64,000 bases of DNA, taken from the NCBI GenBank assembly GCA_963931865.1, contig OZ007515.1, positions 8,848,685 through 8,912,684 on the forward strand, read 5' to 3'. The translations under genes were made by a program, and so were the position numbers. Shown here in pieces: positions 1 to 13,210 of the stretch. The stretch comes from Axinella damicornis. Its lineage: Eukaryota > Porifera > Demospongiae > Axinellida > Axinellidae. Below the pieces are notes generated by a model. It worked only from the letters and a program-made list of their open reading frames with translations, was not told the DNA's origin and made no database searches. Within the stretch, counting starts at the first letter, position 1. Each line of letters opens with the position of its first letter.

Positions 1-291
1 AATTTTGTCAATCATAATCAAAAGTGCTAGCCACTCTAGCTATATGTAATCCCTGTGAGCATGTGCGTGCACACTGTTCACAATGTCTGTGGAGTATACA
101 CGATTGTTCATGCCACCAACCCTAACATCATTTGAGATAGCTATACCTACCAAGGTTTATGGAATAACTAAGAACATTCACTAACGGTGTATACCAGGTG
201 CTCTTCCCCCGCCACACAACACCTGGGTTTAATTTGATGCTACGTAGCTTTATACCTGTTTGTGCTTGATGTACTAATTGTGTGACTTAGC
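1..291. other. Flank left of the TTAA element, no feature seen
   Basis: Ordinary AT-rich sequence with scattered TAGCTA-type words. No ORF, repeat or RNA gene is recognised. The first structured feature is the TTAA element starting at 292. Confidence 0.6.
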
Positions 292-1022
292 TTAAGGTAG
301 GAAACACGGCATCGGCGAAATCGCGCAATTTTGCTCATGAATAATTAATGAGATGACATCACTCGCATACAGTTATTTAGAGTTATTGATCTGTTTACGT
401 TTTCCCATGGCGGCAACCGGAATAAACAAGGGGGGCTTCTCTCTTTGATGCGGCTAGCGGCCCTTTCGAGTTTCAAATCGGTACTCTGATGTGGCCGTGC
501 GGTACTTTGAAGATTTGTTTGAACACTCTTTTTTTTTTCTTTTTTTTTTTTTTTAAGCGAGGGGCAACCGCACTCCTGGTAGCCGCGATGCAACCGGTTG
601 CAACTCGCTGGGTGGTCATATAGTCTTTGTGGCAATGAAACTTTGAAAGTTGAAGAGAGTGCTTGAGCAATGGCGGCTGAAGGGAAGACAAAAGCACTCA
701 CAACTCCACTACCAAGATGAATTTCAGCAACAAAATTGTACGGTTGGGTCACTGCACGATAGTGATCGTGAAGATTTAGTCAGAACCTTTGTAGGTCCTT
801 CCTGCGGGCTGGGAGGTTTTTTATTTGTTTATATTTGGATTATTAGCGAGGGGCAACCGCACTCCTGGTAGCCGTTGCAACTCCGCGGTTGCCTCGCAGT
901 AGCGCAAGCTAATTATTGCAATTCGTTCCAATTAACGCACATGCCACGTGGCAACCACGCTCAGTCGAACGCTAGCAATGGCGACCAAAGGGAAGACACG
1001 AAATTATAACAGCACTTACAAC

Positions 1023-1536
1023 CAGTGGCGGCGGAAGCATTATAAGATTGGGGGGGCTAATGCACGCTGCCGAAGGCAGTGGCGCAGAGGCAGCGGAAAA
1101 TTTTTTCGTCTTCATTTCTCAGTTACCAGGATGGGCTCTCGTGGCACCTTCGTCCCTGGGAGACCAGTCAGGTCAGAGTTTTCTTCTGGGCCCACCTAGC
1201 TACCTTGGGCCTCGATCGTATGGATATTGCATCGCGATCGCGTGCTTCTGTTTAGCAATAACCCATTTCTCACGATACAAAATAACCCTTTTCTCTCTTG
1301 ACTGTTAGCGTCGATGTCACGTCCCGGCGGAATAAGAAGCTATAGGAGCCAAGCAGTAAGCAACTAGCTATTGGCTTATACTGATTTCTAGAGGTAAGTC
1401 TTGAAAGGTTGATAGATCAGAGAACTGCCTTTATATAGGCAGTGTACGTTTCGTTGGGAAGGGGGGCTAAGCCCCCCTTCTCGAGCACTTCAGGGGGGCT
1501 ACAGCCCCCGTAGCCCCCGTGCTTCCGCCGCCCTTG
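1023..1536. mobile_element. Non-autonomous hAT-like element inside the array
   Basis: The 514-bp insertion starts CAGTGGCGGCGGAAGCA and ends TGCTTCCGCCGCCCTTG, which are inverted with two mismatches. It is flanked by the 8-bp direct repeat CTTACAAC at 1015–1022 and 1537–1544. An 8-bp duplication and CA(G)…(C)TG ends with GGCGG are typical of hAT transposons. Sibling array modules contain the uninterrupted site, with one CTTACAAC followed by CTTGCCAGC, so the empty state is directly visible. There is no transposase ORF. Confidence 0.85.
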
Positions 1537-1891
1537 CTTACAACCTTGCCAGCACGGTGAGTTTCGGTATGTAACCGTCAGTGAACAACAGCGATTACGG
1601 CTGTGTGGTCAGAATCTTTGTGGGCCCTTCGTATGACTGTACTGGCAACCAACGTCGAAGAGAACGATCGAGCAATGGCGGCCGACGGCACGACAAAAGC
1701 GATTGTATCTCCATCACCAAGGTGAGTTTCGCCACAATTATTGTGTGGTTGTGTCACTGCATGATAGCGATCACGATGGTGTAGTCAGAATCTCTTTAGA
1801 CCTTTCCTGCGTGCTGTGAGGTTTGATTATTTAATTATTTAGATTATTTAGATTATTTAGATTATTTACGCGGCACAATTTTTCCTATACC

Positions 1892-1926
1892 AGGAGTGTA
1901 ACGAGGGGCAACCGCACTCCTGGTAG
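1892..1926. repeat. Example of the intact inter-module hairpin
   Basis: TACCAGGAGTG and CACTCCTGGTA form an 11-bp perfect stem around the 16-base loop TAACGAGGGGCAACCG. The same intact hairpin occurs at the module starts near 3190, 3718, 4232, 5612 (one loop change), 7468, 7983, 9436, 10359, 10879, 11390, 11911, 12439 and 13693. A- and D-class modules end in TTATTAG or TTGA and lack the left arm, so the following core has only the right half of the stem. Confidence 0.85.
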
Positions 1927-2188
1927 CCGCGATGCAACCGGTTGCAACTCGCTGGGTGGTCATAGTCTTTGTGGCAATGAAACTTTGAAAGTTGAAGAGA
2001 GTGCTCGAGCAATGGCGGCTGAAGGGAAGACAAAAGCACTCGCAACTCCACTACCAAGATGAATTTCAGCAACAAAATTGTACGGTTGGGTCACTGCACG
2101 ATAGTGATCATGAAGATTTAGTCAGAACCTTTGTAGGTCCTTCCTGTGGGCTGGGAGGTTTTTTATTTGTTTATATTTGCATTATTAG

Positions 2189-3189
2189 CGAGGGGCAACC
2201 GCACTCCTGGTAGCCACAGTTAAATGGTAGCACAACCTAATTGTGACTGTTTGTTCCAATTATCACACATCAGTGAGTACCATGATAGCTATAGCGCTAT
2301 ATAATGAAGATTTAGAGTGCTCTCAAGTACACATTCATAAAGCAGCCGTGTTGCAACCCCGGTTGCGACTTGCCGTCGCGCAATCGCAATACGTTCCAAT
2401 TAACGCACATGCCACGTGGCAACCACGCTCAGTCGATCGCAAGCAATGGCAACCAATACAGCACTCACAACTTAGACAGCACGGTGAGTTTCGGCATGTA
2501 AGCGTCAGTGAACGATCAGTGATCACGGCCGTGTGGTCAGAATCTTCGTGTGCCTTTCCTAAGAATGGTACTGCCACCGGAAGTCGAACAGAGCGCTCGA
2601 GCAATGGCGACTAACGGCGAGACAAAAGCGCTCATATCTCCACCACCAAGGTGAGTTCCAGCACATAATCATCAGTTCGTTCGAACCCCTCCTCCCTACG
2701 GGCCTGTTTAGTCAGAACCGTTGTAGCTAGGGCATTCGTAAATAGCCACCGCACTACTAGTACTGGTGATTGGATCAGGTGCATCTCGCCGGCAGGGCAA
2801 GCTCACCGTTCAGAATGGTACTCTGGTATTACTCTCACCCCGAGTAGACTCTGATTGCATCCACCAGCTCGTACTTACAGCTCCAAGGTTGCCGGTCGGG
2901 AATAGGCTGGATCGTCTCAATTTAATAGTGCACACGTGGCTGTCTCATTCCCAGCGGATCCGGAACGAAAAAAAAAAATCCACCCACACAAGGAGGCCAA
3001 AATTTAGGGTTAGGATTAGGGTTAGGGTCATAACTCCACCACAAAGGTGAGTTTCAGCATAAATATTGTATGCTTGGGTCAGTCAAAAATTAGAATGATG
3101 ATGATGTAGTCAGAATCTCTCCATGTCCTCCACTGAGCCCAGGAGGTTTTTATTTTTGGGGCATAATATTCTCTATACCAGGAGTGTAA
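2189..3189. repeat. C-class array module, copy 1
   Basis: This is an array module lengthened by about 330 bp of sequence not found in the A or B classes. The extra segment (about 2690–3030) includes CTCGCCGGCAGGGCAAGC and a short telomere-like tract. The module is nearly identical to 6464–7467, so a multi-module block was duplicated with a period of about 4.28 kb. Confidence 0.8.
3004..3027 (+). repeat. Interstitial telomere-like tract
   Basis: TTAGGGTTAGGATTAGGG followed by TTAGGG: three perfect animal telomere repeats and one degenerate, inside a C-class array module. Confidence 0.7.
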
Positions 3190-6100
3190 CGAGGGGCAAC
3201 CGCACTCCTGGTAGCCGTTGAAACTCCGCGGTTGCCTCGCCGTAGCGCAAGCTAATTATTGCAATTCATTCCAATTAACGCACATGCCACGTGGCAACTA
3301 CGCTCAGTCGAACGCTAGCAATGGCGACCAAAGGGAAGACACGAAATTATAACAGCACTTACAACCTTTCCAGCACGGTGAGTTTTGGTATGTAACCGTC
3401 GGTGAACAACAGCGATTACGGCTGTGTGGTCAGAATCTTTGTGGGCCCTTCGTATGACTGTACTGGCAACCAACGTCGAAGAGAGCGATCAGCAATGGCG
3501 GCCGACGGCACGACAAAAGCGCTTGTATCTCCATCACCAAGGTGAGTTTCGCCACAATTATTGTGTGGTAGTGTCACTACATGATAGCGATCACGACGGT
3601 GTAGTTAGAATCTCTGTAGACCTTTCCTGCATGCTGTGAGGTTTGATTATTTAATTATTTAGATTATTTAGATTTGATTATTTACGCGGCACAATTTTTC
3701 CCCTACCAGGAGTGTAACGAGGGGCAACCGCACTCCTGGTAGCCATTGCAACCCCGGTTGCGACTCGCCGTAGCGCAAGCTAAGTATCGCAGTGAGTTCC
3801 AATTAACGCACATGCCACGTGGCAACCACGCTCTGTCGATCGCTAGCAATGCATGGCGGCCAAAGGGAAGACACGACGTTATTACACACTTACAACTTTG
3901 CCAGGACGGTGAGTTTTGGCATGTAAGCATCAGTGAACGACAGCGATTACAGCTGTGTGGTCAGATTCTTTGTGGGGCCTTCGTAAGACTGTACTAGTAA
4001 CCAACGTCGAAGAGAGCGATCGAGCAATGGCGGCCGACGGCACAACAAAAGCGCTTGTATCTCCACCACCAAGGTGAGTTTCAGCACAATTATTATACGT
4101 TTGTCTAACTGCATGATAGCCATCACGACGGTGTAATCAGAATCTCTGTAGACCTTTCCTGCGAGCTATGAGGTTTGATTATTTACATTAATTATTTACG
4201 CGGCACAATTTTTCCCCTACCAGGAGTGTAACGAGGGGCAACCGCACTCCTGGTAGCCGCGATGCAACCGGTTGCAACTCGCTGGGTGGTCATAGTCTTT
4301 GTGGCAATGAAACTTTAAAAAGTTGAAGAGAGCGCTCGAGCAATGGCGGCTGAAGGGAAGACAAAACCACTCACAACTCCACGACCAAGATGAATTTCAG
4401 CAACAAAATTATACGGTTGGGTCACTGCACGATAGTGATCATGAAGATTTAGTCAGAACCTTTGTAGGTCCTTCCTGCGGGCTGGGAGGTTTTTTATTTG
4501 TTTATATTTGCTTTATTAGCGAGGGGCAACCGCACTCCTGGTAGCCGCGATGCAACCGGTTGCAACTCGCTGGGTGGTCATAATCTTTGTGGCAATGAAA
4601 CTTTGAAAGTTGAAGAGAGCGCTCGAGGAATGGCGAAGACAAAAGCACTCACAACTCCACTACCAAGATGGATTTCAGCAACAAAATTGTAAGGTTGGGT
4701 CACTGCACGATAGTGATCATGAAGATTTAGTCAGAACCTTTGTAGGTCCTTCCTGCGGGCTGGGAGGTTTTTTATTTGTTTATATTTGCATTATTAGCGA
4801 GGGGCAACCGCACTCCTGGTAGCCGCAATGCAACCGGTTGCAACTCGCTGGGTGGTCATATAGTCTTTGTGGCAATGAAACTTTGAAAGTTGAAGAGAGC
4901 GCTCGAGCAATGGCGGCTGAAGGGAAGACAAAAGCACTCACAACTCCACTAGCAAGATCAATTTCAGCAACAAAATTGTACGGTTGGGTCACTGCACGAT
5001 AGTGATCATGAAGATTTAGTCAGAACCTTTTAGGTCCTTCCTGCGGGCTGGGAGGTTTTTTATTTGTTTATATTTGCTTTATTAGCGAGGGGCAACCGCA
5101 CTCCTGGTAGCCGTTGCAACGCCGGCTGCGACTCGCCGTAGCGCAAGCTAAGTATCGCCGTTAGTTCCAATTAACGCACATGCCACGTGGCAACCACGCT
5201 CAGTCGAACGCTAGCAATGGCGACCAAAGGGAAGACACGAAATTATAACAGCACTTACAACCTTGCCAGCACGGTGAGTTTTGGTGTGTAAGTGTCAGTG
5301 AACAACAGCGATTACGGCTGTGTGGTCAGAATCTTGGTGGGCCCTTCGTATGACTGTACTGGCAACCAACGTCGAAGAGCGATCGAGCAATGGCGGCCGA
5401 CGGCACGACAAAAGCGCTTGTATCTCCACCACCAAGGTGAGTTTCAGCACAATTATTATACGTTTGTCTAACTGCATGATAGCCATCACGACGGTGTAGT
5501 CAGAATCTCTGTAGACCTTTCCTGCGAGCTATGAGGTTTGATTATTTACATTAATTAGATTAATTATTTTATTATTTACGCTGCACAATTTTTCCCCTAC
5601 CAGGAGTGTAACGAGGGGCGACCGCACTCCTGGTAGCCGCGATGCAACCGGTTGCAACTCGCTGTGTGGTCGTAGTCTTTGTGGCAATGTAACTTTGAAA
5701 TTTGAAGAGAGCGCTCGAGCAATGGCGGCTGAAGGGAAGACAAAAGCACTCACAACTCCACTACCAAGATGAATTTCAGCAACAAAATTGTACGGTTGGG
5801 TCACTGCACGATAGTGATCATGAAGATTTAGTCAGAACCTTTGTAGGTCCTTCCTGCGGGCTGGGAGGTTTTTTATTTGTTTATATTTACATTATTAGCG
5901 AGGGGCAACCGCACTCCTGGTAGCCGCGATGCAACCGTTTACAACTCGCTGGGTGGTCATAGTCTTTGTGGCAATGAAACTTTGAAAGTTGAAGAGAGCG
6001 CTCGAGCAATGGCGGCTGAAGGGAAGACAGAAGCACCACTACCAAGATGAATTTCAGCAACAAAATTGTATGGTTGGGTCACTGCATGATAGTGATCATG

Positions 6101-6463
6101 AAGATTTAGTCAGAACCTTTGTAGGTCCTTCCTGCGGGCTGGGAGGTTTTTTATTCGTTTATACTTGCATTATTAGCGAGGGGCAACCGCACTCCTGGTA
6201 GCCGCGATGCAACCGGTTGCAACTCGCTGGGTGGTCATAGTCTTTGTGGCAATGAAACTTTGAAAGTTGAAGAGAGCGCTAGAGCAATGGCGGCTGAAGG
6301 GAAAACAAAAGCACTCACGACTCCACTACCAAGATGAATTTCAGCAACAAAATTGTACGGTTGGGTCACTGCACGATAGTGATCATGAAGATTTAGTCAG
6401 AACCTTTGTAGATTCTTCCTGCGGGCTGGGAGGTTTTTTATTTGTTTATATTTGCATTATTAG

Positions 6464-7467
6464 CGAGGGGCAACCGCACTCCTGGTAGCCACAGTTAAAC
6501 GGTAGCACAAGCTAATTGTGACAGTTCGTTCCAATTATCACACATCAGTGAGTACCATGATAGCTATAGCGCTATATAATGAAGATTTAGAGTGCTCTCA
6601 AGTACACATTCATAAAGCAGCCGCGTTGCAACCGCGGTTGCGACTTGCCGTCGCGCAATCGCAATACGTTCCAATTAACGCACATGCCACGTGGCAGCTC
6701 AGTCGATCGCGAGCAAATTACCAATACAGCACTCACAACTTAGACAGCACGGTGAGTTTCGGCATGTATGCGTCAGTGAACGATCAGTGATCACGGCTGT
6801 GTGGTCGGAATCTTCGTGTGGCTTTCCTAAGAATGGTACTGCTACCGGAAGTCGAACAGAGCGCTCGAGCAATGGCGACTAACGGCGAGACAAAAGCGCT
6901 CATATCTCCACCATCAAGGTGAGTTCCAGCACATAATCATCAGTTCGTACGAACCCCTTCGAACCCCTCCTCCCTACGGGCCTGTTTAGTCAGAACCGTT
7001 GTAGCTAGGGCATTCGTAAATAGCCACCGCACTACTAGTACTGGTGATTGGACCAGGTGCATCTCGCCGGCAGGGCAAGCTCACCGTTCAGAATGGTACT
7101 CTGGTATTACTCTCACCCCGAGCAGACTCTGATTGCATCCACCAGCTCGTACTTACAGCTCCAAGGTTGCCGGTCGGGCATAGGCTGGATCGTTTCAATT
7201 TAATAGTGCACACGTGGCTGTCTCATTCCCAGCGGATCCGGAACGAAAAAAAATAATCCACCCACACAAGGAGGCCAAAATTTAGGGTTAGGATTAGGGT
7301 TAGGGTCATAACTCCACCACAAAGGTGAGTTTCAGCATAAATATTGTATGCTTGGGTCAGTCAAAAATTAGAATGATGATGGTGTAGTCAGAATCTCTCC
7401 ATGTCCTCCACTGAGCCCAGGAGGTTTTTCTTTTTGGGGCATAATTTTCTCTATACCAGGAGTGTAA
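6464..7467. repeat. C-class array module, copy 2
   Basis: Near-identical to the module at 2189–3189, including the foreign segment and the telomere-like tract. Small differences (for example a repeated CGAACCCCT near 6945, and a shortened CACGTGGC…CAGTCGATC region) show that the copies have started to diverge. Confidence 0.8.
7282..7305 (+). repeat. Interstitial telomere-like tract, second copy
   Basis: The same 24-bp telomere-like tract as at 3004–3027, in the second C-class module. It was evidently duplicated with its module rather than arising independently. Confidence 0.7.
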
Positions 7468-10400
7468 CGAGGGGCAACCGCACTCCTGGTAGCCGTTGCA
7501 ACGCCGGCTGCGACTCGCCGTAGCGAAAGCTAAGTATCGCAGTTAGTTCCAATTAACGCACATGCCACGTGGCAACCACGCTCTGTCGATCGCTAGCAAT
7601 GGCGGCCAAAGGGAAGACACGAAGTTACTACAGCACTTACAACTTTGCCAGCACGGTGAGTTTTGGCATGTAAGCGTCGGTGAACGACAGCGATCACGGC
7701 CATGTGGTCAGAATCTTCGTGTGCCTTTGCTAAGAACGGTACTGCCACCGGAAGTCGGAGAGAGCGCTCGAGCAATGGCGGCCACGGCGAGACATAAGCG
7801 CTTGTATCTCCACCACCAAGGTGAGTTTCAGCACAATTATTATGCATTTGTCTAACTGCATGATAGGGATCACGACGGTGTAGTCAGAATCTCTGTAGAC
7901 CTTTCCTGCGTGCTGTGAGGTTTGATTAGGTTATTTATTTATTTATTTACGCGGCACAATTTTTCCTATACCAGGAGTGTAACGAGGGGCAACCGCACTC
8001 CTGGTAGCAGGCGATGCAACCGGTTGCAACTCGCTGGTAGCGCAAGCTAGGTATTGCAACTCACAACTGCCAGCACAGTGAGTTATGGCGTCAGTGAACG
8101 ACAGCGATCACGGCCGTGTGGTCTGAATCTTCGTGTGCCTTTCCTAAAAACGCCCCAGGCTCATATCTCCACCACCAAGGTGAGTTTCAACACCAACTTT
8201 TTACATTCAGGTCAGTGCATGATAGTGATCACGGCGGTGTTGTCAGAATTTCTGTAGGCCAAGCCTAAGTACTCAAACATTATTTAATATGTTTATTTCT
8301 GCTTTGTTGACGAGGGGCAACCGCACTCCTGGTAGCAGCCGATGCAACCGGTTGCAACTCGCTGGTAGCGCAAGCTAGGTATTGCAACTCACAACTGCCA
8401 GCACGGTGAGTTGTGGCGTCAGTGAACGACAGCGATTACTGAATCTTCGTGTGCCTTTCCTAAAAACGCCCCAGGCTCATATCTCCACCACCAAGGTGAG
8501 TTTCAACACCAACTTTTTACATTCAGGTCAGTGCATGATAGTGATCACGGCGGTGTAGTCAGAATTTCTGTAGGCCAGCCTAAGTACTCAAACATTATTT
8601 AATATGTTTATTTCTGCTTTGTTGACGAGGGGCAACCGCACTCCTGGTAGCCGCGATGCAACCGGTTGCAACTCGCTGGGTGGTTATATATAGTCTTTGT
8701 GGCAATGAAACTTTGAAAGTTGAAGAGAGCGCTCGAGCAATGGCCGCTGAAGGGAAGACAAAAGCACTCACAACTCGACTACCAAGATGAATTTCAGTAA
8801 CAAAATTGTACGGTTGAGTCACTGCACGATAGTGATCATGAAGATTTAGCCTGAACCTTTGTAGGTCCTTCCTGCGGGCTGGGAGGTTATTTATTTGTTT
8901 ATATTTGCATTATTAGCGAGGGGCAACCGCACTCCTGGTAGCCGTTGCAACTCCGCGATTGCCTCGCCGTAGCGCAAACTAATTATTGCAATTCGTTCCA
9001 ATTAACGCACATGCACGTGGCAACCACGCTCAGTCGAACGCTAGCAATGGCGACCAAAGGGAATTATAACAGCACTTACAGCCTTGCCAGCACGGTGAGT
9101 TTTGGTATGTAACCGTCAGTAAACAACAGCGATTACGGCCGTGTGGTCAGAATCTTTGTGGGCCCTTCGTATAACTGTACTGGCAACCAACGTCGAAGAG
9201 AACGATCGAGCAATGGCGGCCGACGGCACGACGAAAGCTCTTGTATCTCCACCACCAAGGTGAGTTTCACCACAATTATTGTGTGGTAGTGTCACTGCAT
9301 GATAGCGATCACAACGGTGTAGTCAGAATCTCTGTAGACCTTTCCTGCGTGCTGTGAGGTTTGATTATTTATTTAGATTATTTAGATTATTTAGATTAGT
9401 TACGCGGCACAATTTTCTCTATACCAGGAGTGTAACGAGGGGCAACCGCACTCCTGGTAGCCGCGATGCAACCGGTTGCAACTCGCTGGGTGGTCATAGT
9501 CTTTGTGGCAATGAAACTTTGAAAGTTGAAGAGAGCGCTCGAGCAATGGCGGCTGAAGGGAAGACAAAAGCACTCACAACTCCACTACCAAGATGAATTT
9601 CAGCAACAAAATTGTACGGTTGGGTCAATGCACGATAGTGATCATGAAGATTTAGTCAGAACCTTTGTAGGTCCTTCCTGCCGGCTGGGAGGTTTTTTAT
9701 TTGTTAATATTTGCATTATTAGCGAGGGGCAACCGCACTCCTGGTAGCCGCGGGTAAACGGTAGCACAAGCTAAGTGTGACAGTTCTTTCCAATTATCAC
9801 ACATCACATGAGTACCATGATAGATATATATAGGGAAGATCAGAGGAATTATATAGAGTGCTATCAAGTCTCAAGTACCGTTCATAGCCGCGTTGCAACC
9901 ACGCCGTAGCGCGCGCGAGCGCAAGCTGCAATTCGTTCCAATTAACGCACATGCCACGTGGCAACCACGCTCAGTCGATAGCGAGCAATGGCGACCAAAA
10001 GGGATTATTACAGCACTCACAACTTAGCCAGCACGGTGAGTTTCGACATGTAAGTGTCAGTGAACGACAGCGATCACGGCCGTGTGGTCAGAATCTTCGT
10101 GTGCCTTTCCTAAGAACGGTACTGCCACCGGAAGTCGAAGAGAGCGCTCGAGCAATGGCGACCACGGCGAGACAAAAGCGCTCATATCTCCACCACCAAG
10201 GTGAGTTTCAGCACAATTATTTTGATTTTGTGTCACTGCATCATAGCGATCACGACGGTGTAGTCAGAATCTTTGTAGGCCATTCCGAAGTACTCAAACG
10301 TTTATTATTTAGATTAATTACATTACGCGGCACAATTTTCTCTATACCAGGAGTGTAACGAGGGGCAACCGCACTCCTGGTAGCCGTTGCAACTCCGCGA

Positions 10401-12603
10401 TTGCCTCGCCGTAGCGCAAGCTAATTATTGCAATTCGTCCCAATTAACGCACATGCCACGTGGCAACCACGCTCAGTCGAACGCTAGCAATGGCGACCAA
10501 AGGGAATTATAACAGCACTTACAGCCTTGCCAGCACGGTGAGTTTTGGTATGTAACCGTCAGTAAACAACAGCAATTACGGCTGTGTGGTCAGAATCTTT
10601 GTGGGCCCTTCGTATAACTGTACTGGCAACCAACGTCGAAGAGAACGATCGAGCAATGGCGGCCGACGGCACGACAAAAGCTCTTGTATCTCCACCACCA
10701 AGGTAAGTTTCACCACAATTATTGTGTGGTAGTGTCACTGCATGATAGCGATCACAACGGTGTAGTCAGAATCTCTGTAGACCTTTCCTGCGTGCTGTGA
10801 GGTTTGATTATTTATTTAGATTATTTAGATTATTTAGATTAGTTACGCGGCACAATTTTCTCTATACCAGGAGTGTAACGAGGGGCAACCGCACTCCTGG
10901 TAGCCGTTGCAACGCCGGCTGCGACTCGCCGTAGCGAAAGCTAAGTATCGCAGTTATTCCCAATTAACGCACATGCCACGTGGCAACCACGCTCAGTCGA
11001 AAGCAAGCAATGGCGACCAAAAGGAAGACACGAAATTATAACAGCACTTACAACCTTGCCAGCACGGTGAGTTTCGGTATGTAACCGTCAGTGAACAACA
11101 GCGATTACGGCTGTGTGGTCAGAATCTTTGTGGGCCCTTCATATGACTGTACTGGCAACCAACGTCGAAGAGAACGATCGAGCAATGGCGGCCGACGGCA
11201 CGTCAAAAGCGCTTGTATCTCCGTCACCAAGGTGAGTTTCGCCACAATTATTGTGTGGTTGTGTCACTGCATGATAGCGATCACGATGGTGTAGTCAGAA
11301 TCTCTGTAGACCTTTCCTGCGTGCTGTGAGGTTTGATTATTTATTTAGATTATTTACGCGGCACAATTTTCTCTATACCAGGAGTGTAACGAGGGGCAAC
11401 CGCACTCCTGGTAGCCGCGTTGCAACCCCGTTGCGACTCGCCGTAGCGAAGCTAAATATTGCAATTCGTTCCAATTAACGCACAGGCCACGTGGCAACCA
11501 CGCTCAGTCGATCGCGAACAATGGCGACCAAAAGGAAGACAAGACAGCACTCGCAATTTAGCCAGCACGGTGAGTTTTGGCATGTAAGCGTCAGTGAACG
11601 ACAGCGATCACGGCTGTGTGGTCAGAATCTTCGTGTGCCTTTCCTAAGAACGGTACTGCCACCGGAAGTCGAAGAGAACGCTCGAGCAATGGCGGCCACG
11701 GCGAGACAAAAGCGCTCATATCTCCACCACCAAGGTGAGTTTCAGCTCCAAAATTGTACGGTTGGGACAGTGCATGATAGCGATCATGAAGGTGTAGTCA
11801 GAATCTTCGTAGGCCATTCCTATCACTCGAACGAGTTAATTATATTATATTATATTATATTATATTATATTACATTACGCGGCACAATTTTTCCTATACC
11901 AGGAGTGTAACGAGGGGCAACCGCACTCCTGGTAGCCGTTGAAACTCCGCGGTTGCCTCGCCGTAGCGCAAGCTAATTATTGCAATTAGTTCCAATTAAC
12001 GCACATGCCACGTGGCAACCACGCTCAGTCGAACGCTAGCAATGGCGACCAAAGGGAAGACACGAAATTATAACAGCACTTACAACCTTTCCAGCCCGGT
12101 GAGTTTTGGTATGTAACCGTCGGTGAACAACAGCGATTACGGCTGTGTGGTCAGAATCTTTGTGGGCCCTTCGTATGACTGTACTGGCAACCAACGTCGA
12201 AGAGAGCGATCAGCAATGGCGGCCGACGGCACGACAAAAGCGCTTGTATCTCCATCACCAAGGTGAATTTCGCCACAATTATTGTGTGGTAGTGTCACTA
12301 CATGATAGCGATCACGACGGTGTAGTCAGAATCTCTGTAGACCTTTCCTGCATGCTGTGAGGTTTGATTATTTAATTATTTAGATTATTTAGATTTGATT
12401 ATTTACGCGGCACAATTTTTCCTATACCAGGAGTGTAACGAGGGGCAACCGCACTCCTGGTAGCCGCGGTTAAACGGTAGCACAAGCTAAGTGTGACAGT
12501 TCGCTCCAATTATCACTGAGTACCATCATAGCTACATATAGGGAAGATCAGAAATTATTTAGAGTGCTCTCAAGCACCATTCATAAAGTAGCCGCGTTGC
12601 AAC

Positions 12604-13210
12604 TAGCCTCGTACCCAGGCCTTCAATCGCGGGGGGAAGGCCTGGTATACACTGTTTGCGCATGCGTTTAATTTAAATGTGAATATTACGTCAATTTTAA
12701 TTGTGACGTTTGCGAATGGGTTGGGCTTAACCGATGACGTTTGCGTAAACACACCCGCGTACGCGTGCATGAGAGCGATCAAAGGGCTCACAACAAGCAC
12801 ACCACAGCTCTTTCCACTGTCTACAAGTCCCTTCTTGTAGCTAGACTCCATGAGGAAAGGGAGCGCTTGGTAGCACAGGCTCTTGCCATAGCCAGTAGGT
12901 AGCTAGCCACACGAACACGTCGCTGCCTTCGTACACAGCTCTCATGGAGGAGCGCTGCTCTTCTTTCACAGTCATCCGTGTCATTTTCAGCCTTCGCAAA
13001 GCTTAGGAAAGAGCCTCAGAGAAACTATTGCTACTCGTCGTTCGTTGCGGTTCTTCTAGGAATGTAAACGTGGACGTCATTCGACGTCATCGTTTCACGG
13101 AAGATTACCGAGATATCCTATTTTCCAAGATTTTGGGGGAAATTAAGCGCATGCGCAAACAGTGTATACCAGGCCTTCCCCCCGCGATTGAAGGCCTGGG
13201 TACGAGGCTA
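12604..13210. mobile_element. TIR element with 9-bp target duplication carrying a RecQ fragment
   Basis: The ends TAGCCTCGTACCCAGGCC and their reverse complement extend as a perfect inverted repeat for more than 60 bp, to about GCGCATGCG. The element is flanked by CGTTGCAAC at 12595–12603 and 13211–13219. It interrupts an E-class array module, which regains its normal ~637 bp length when the insertion is removed. Nine-base duplications and long TIRs are typical of Mutator-like (MULE) elements. The interior carries a piece of a helicase gene, as in plant Pack-MULEs. Family assignment is inference. Confidence 0.85.
12767..12985 (-). pseudogene. RecQ-type helicase fragment captured in the TIR element
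   Basis: On the minus strand the sequence encodes VKEEQRSSMRAVYEGSDVFV, then WLPTGYGKSLCYQALPF, then GVLVVSPLIALM. This is the start of a RecQ-type DEAD/H helicase core: the E-Q residues before motif I, the Walker A motif TGYGKS followed by LCYQ, and motif Ia SPLIALM. A 4-bp insertion at about 12897–12902 shifts the frame just before PTGYGKS, and homology stops abruptly after ALM. It is therefore a non-functional gene piece between transposon ends. Which host RecQ gene it came from cannot be told here. Confidence 0.8.

Noticed and set aside
3004..3027. Chromosome end
   Set aside because: Only four telomere-like units, embedded in an array module and duplicated with it.
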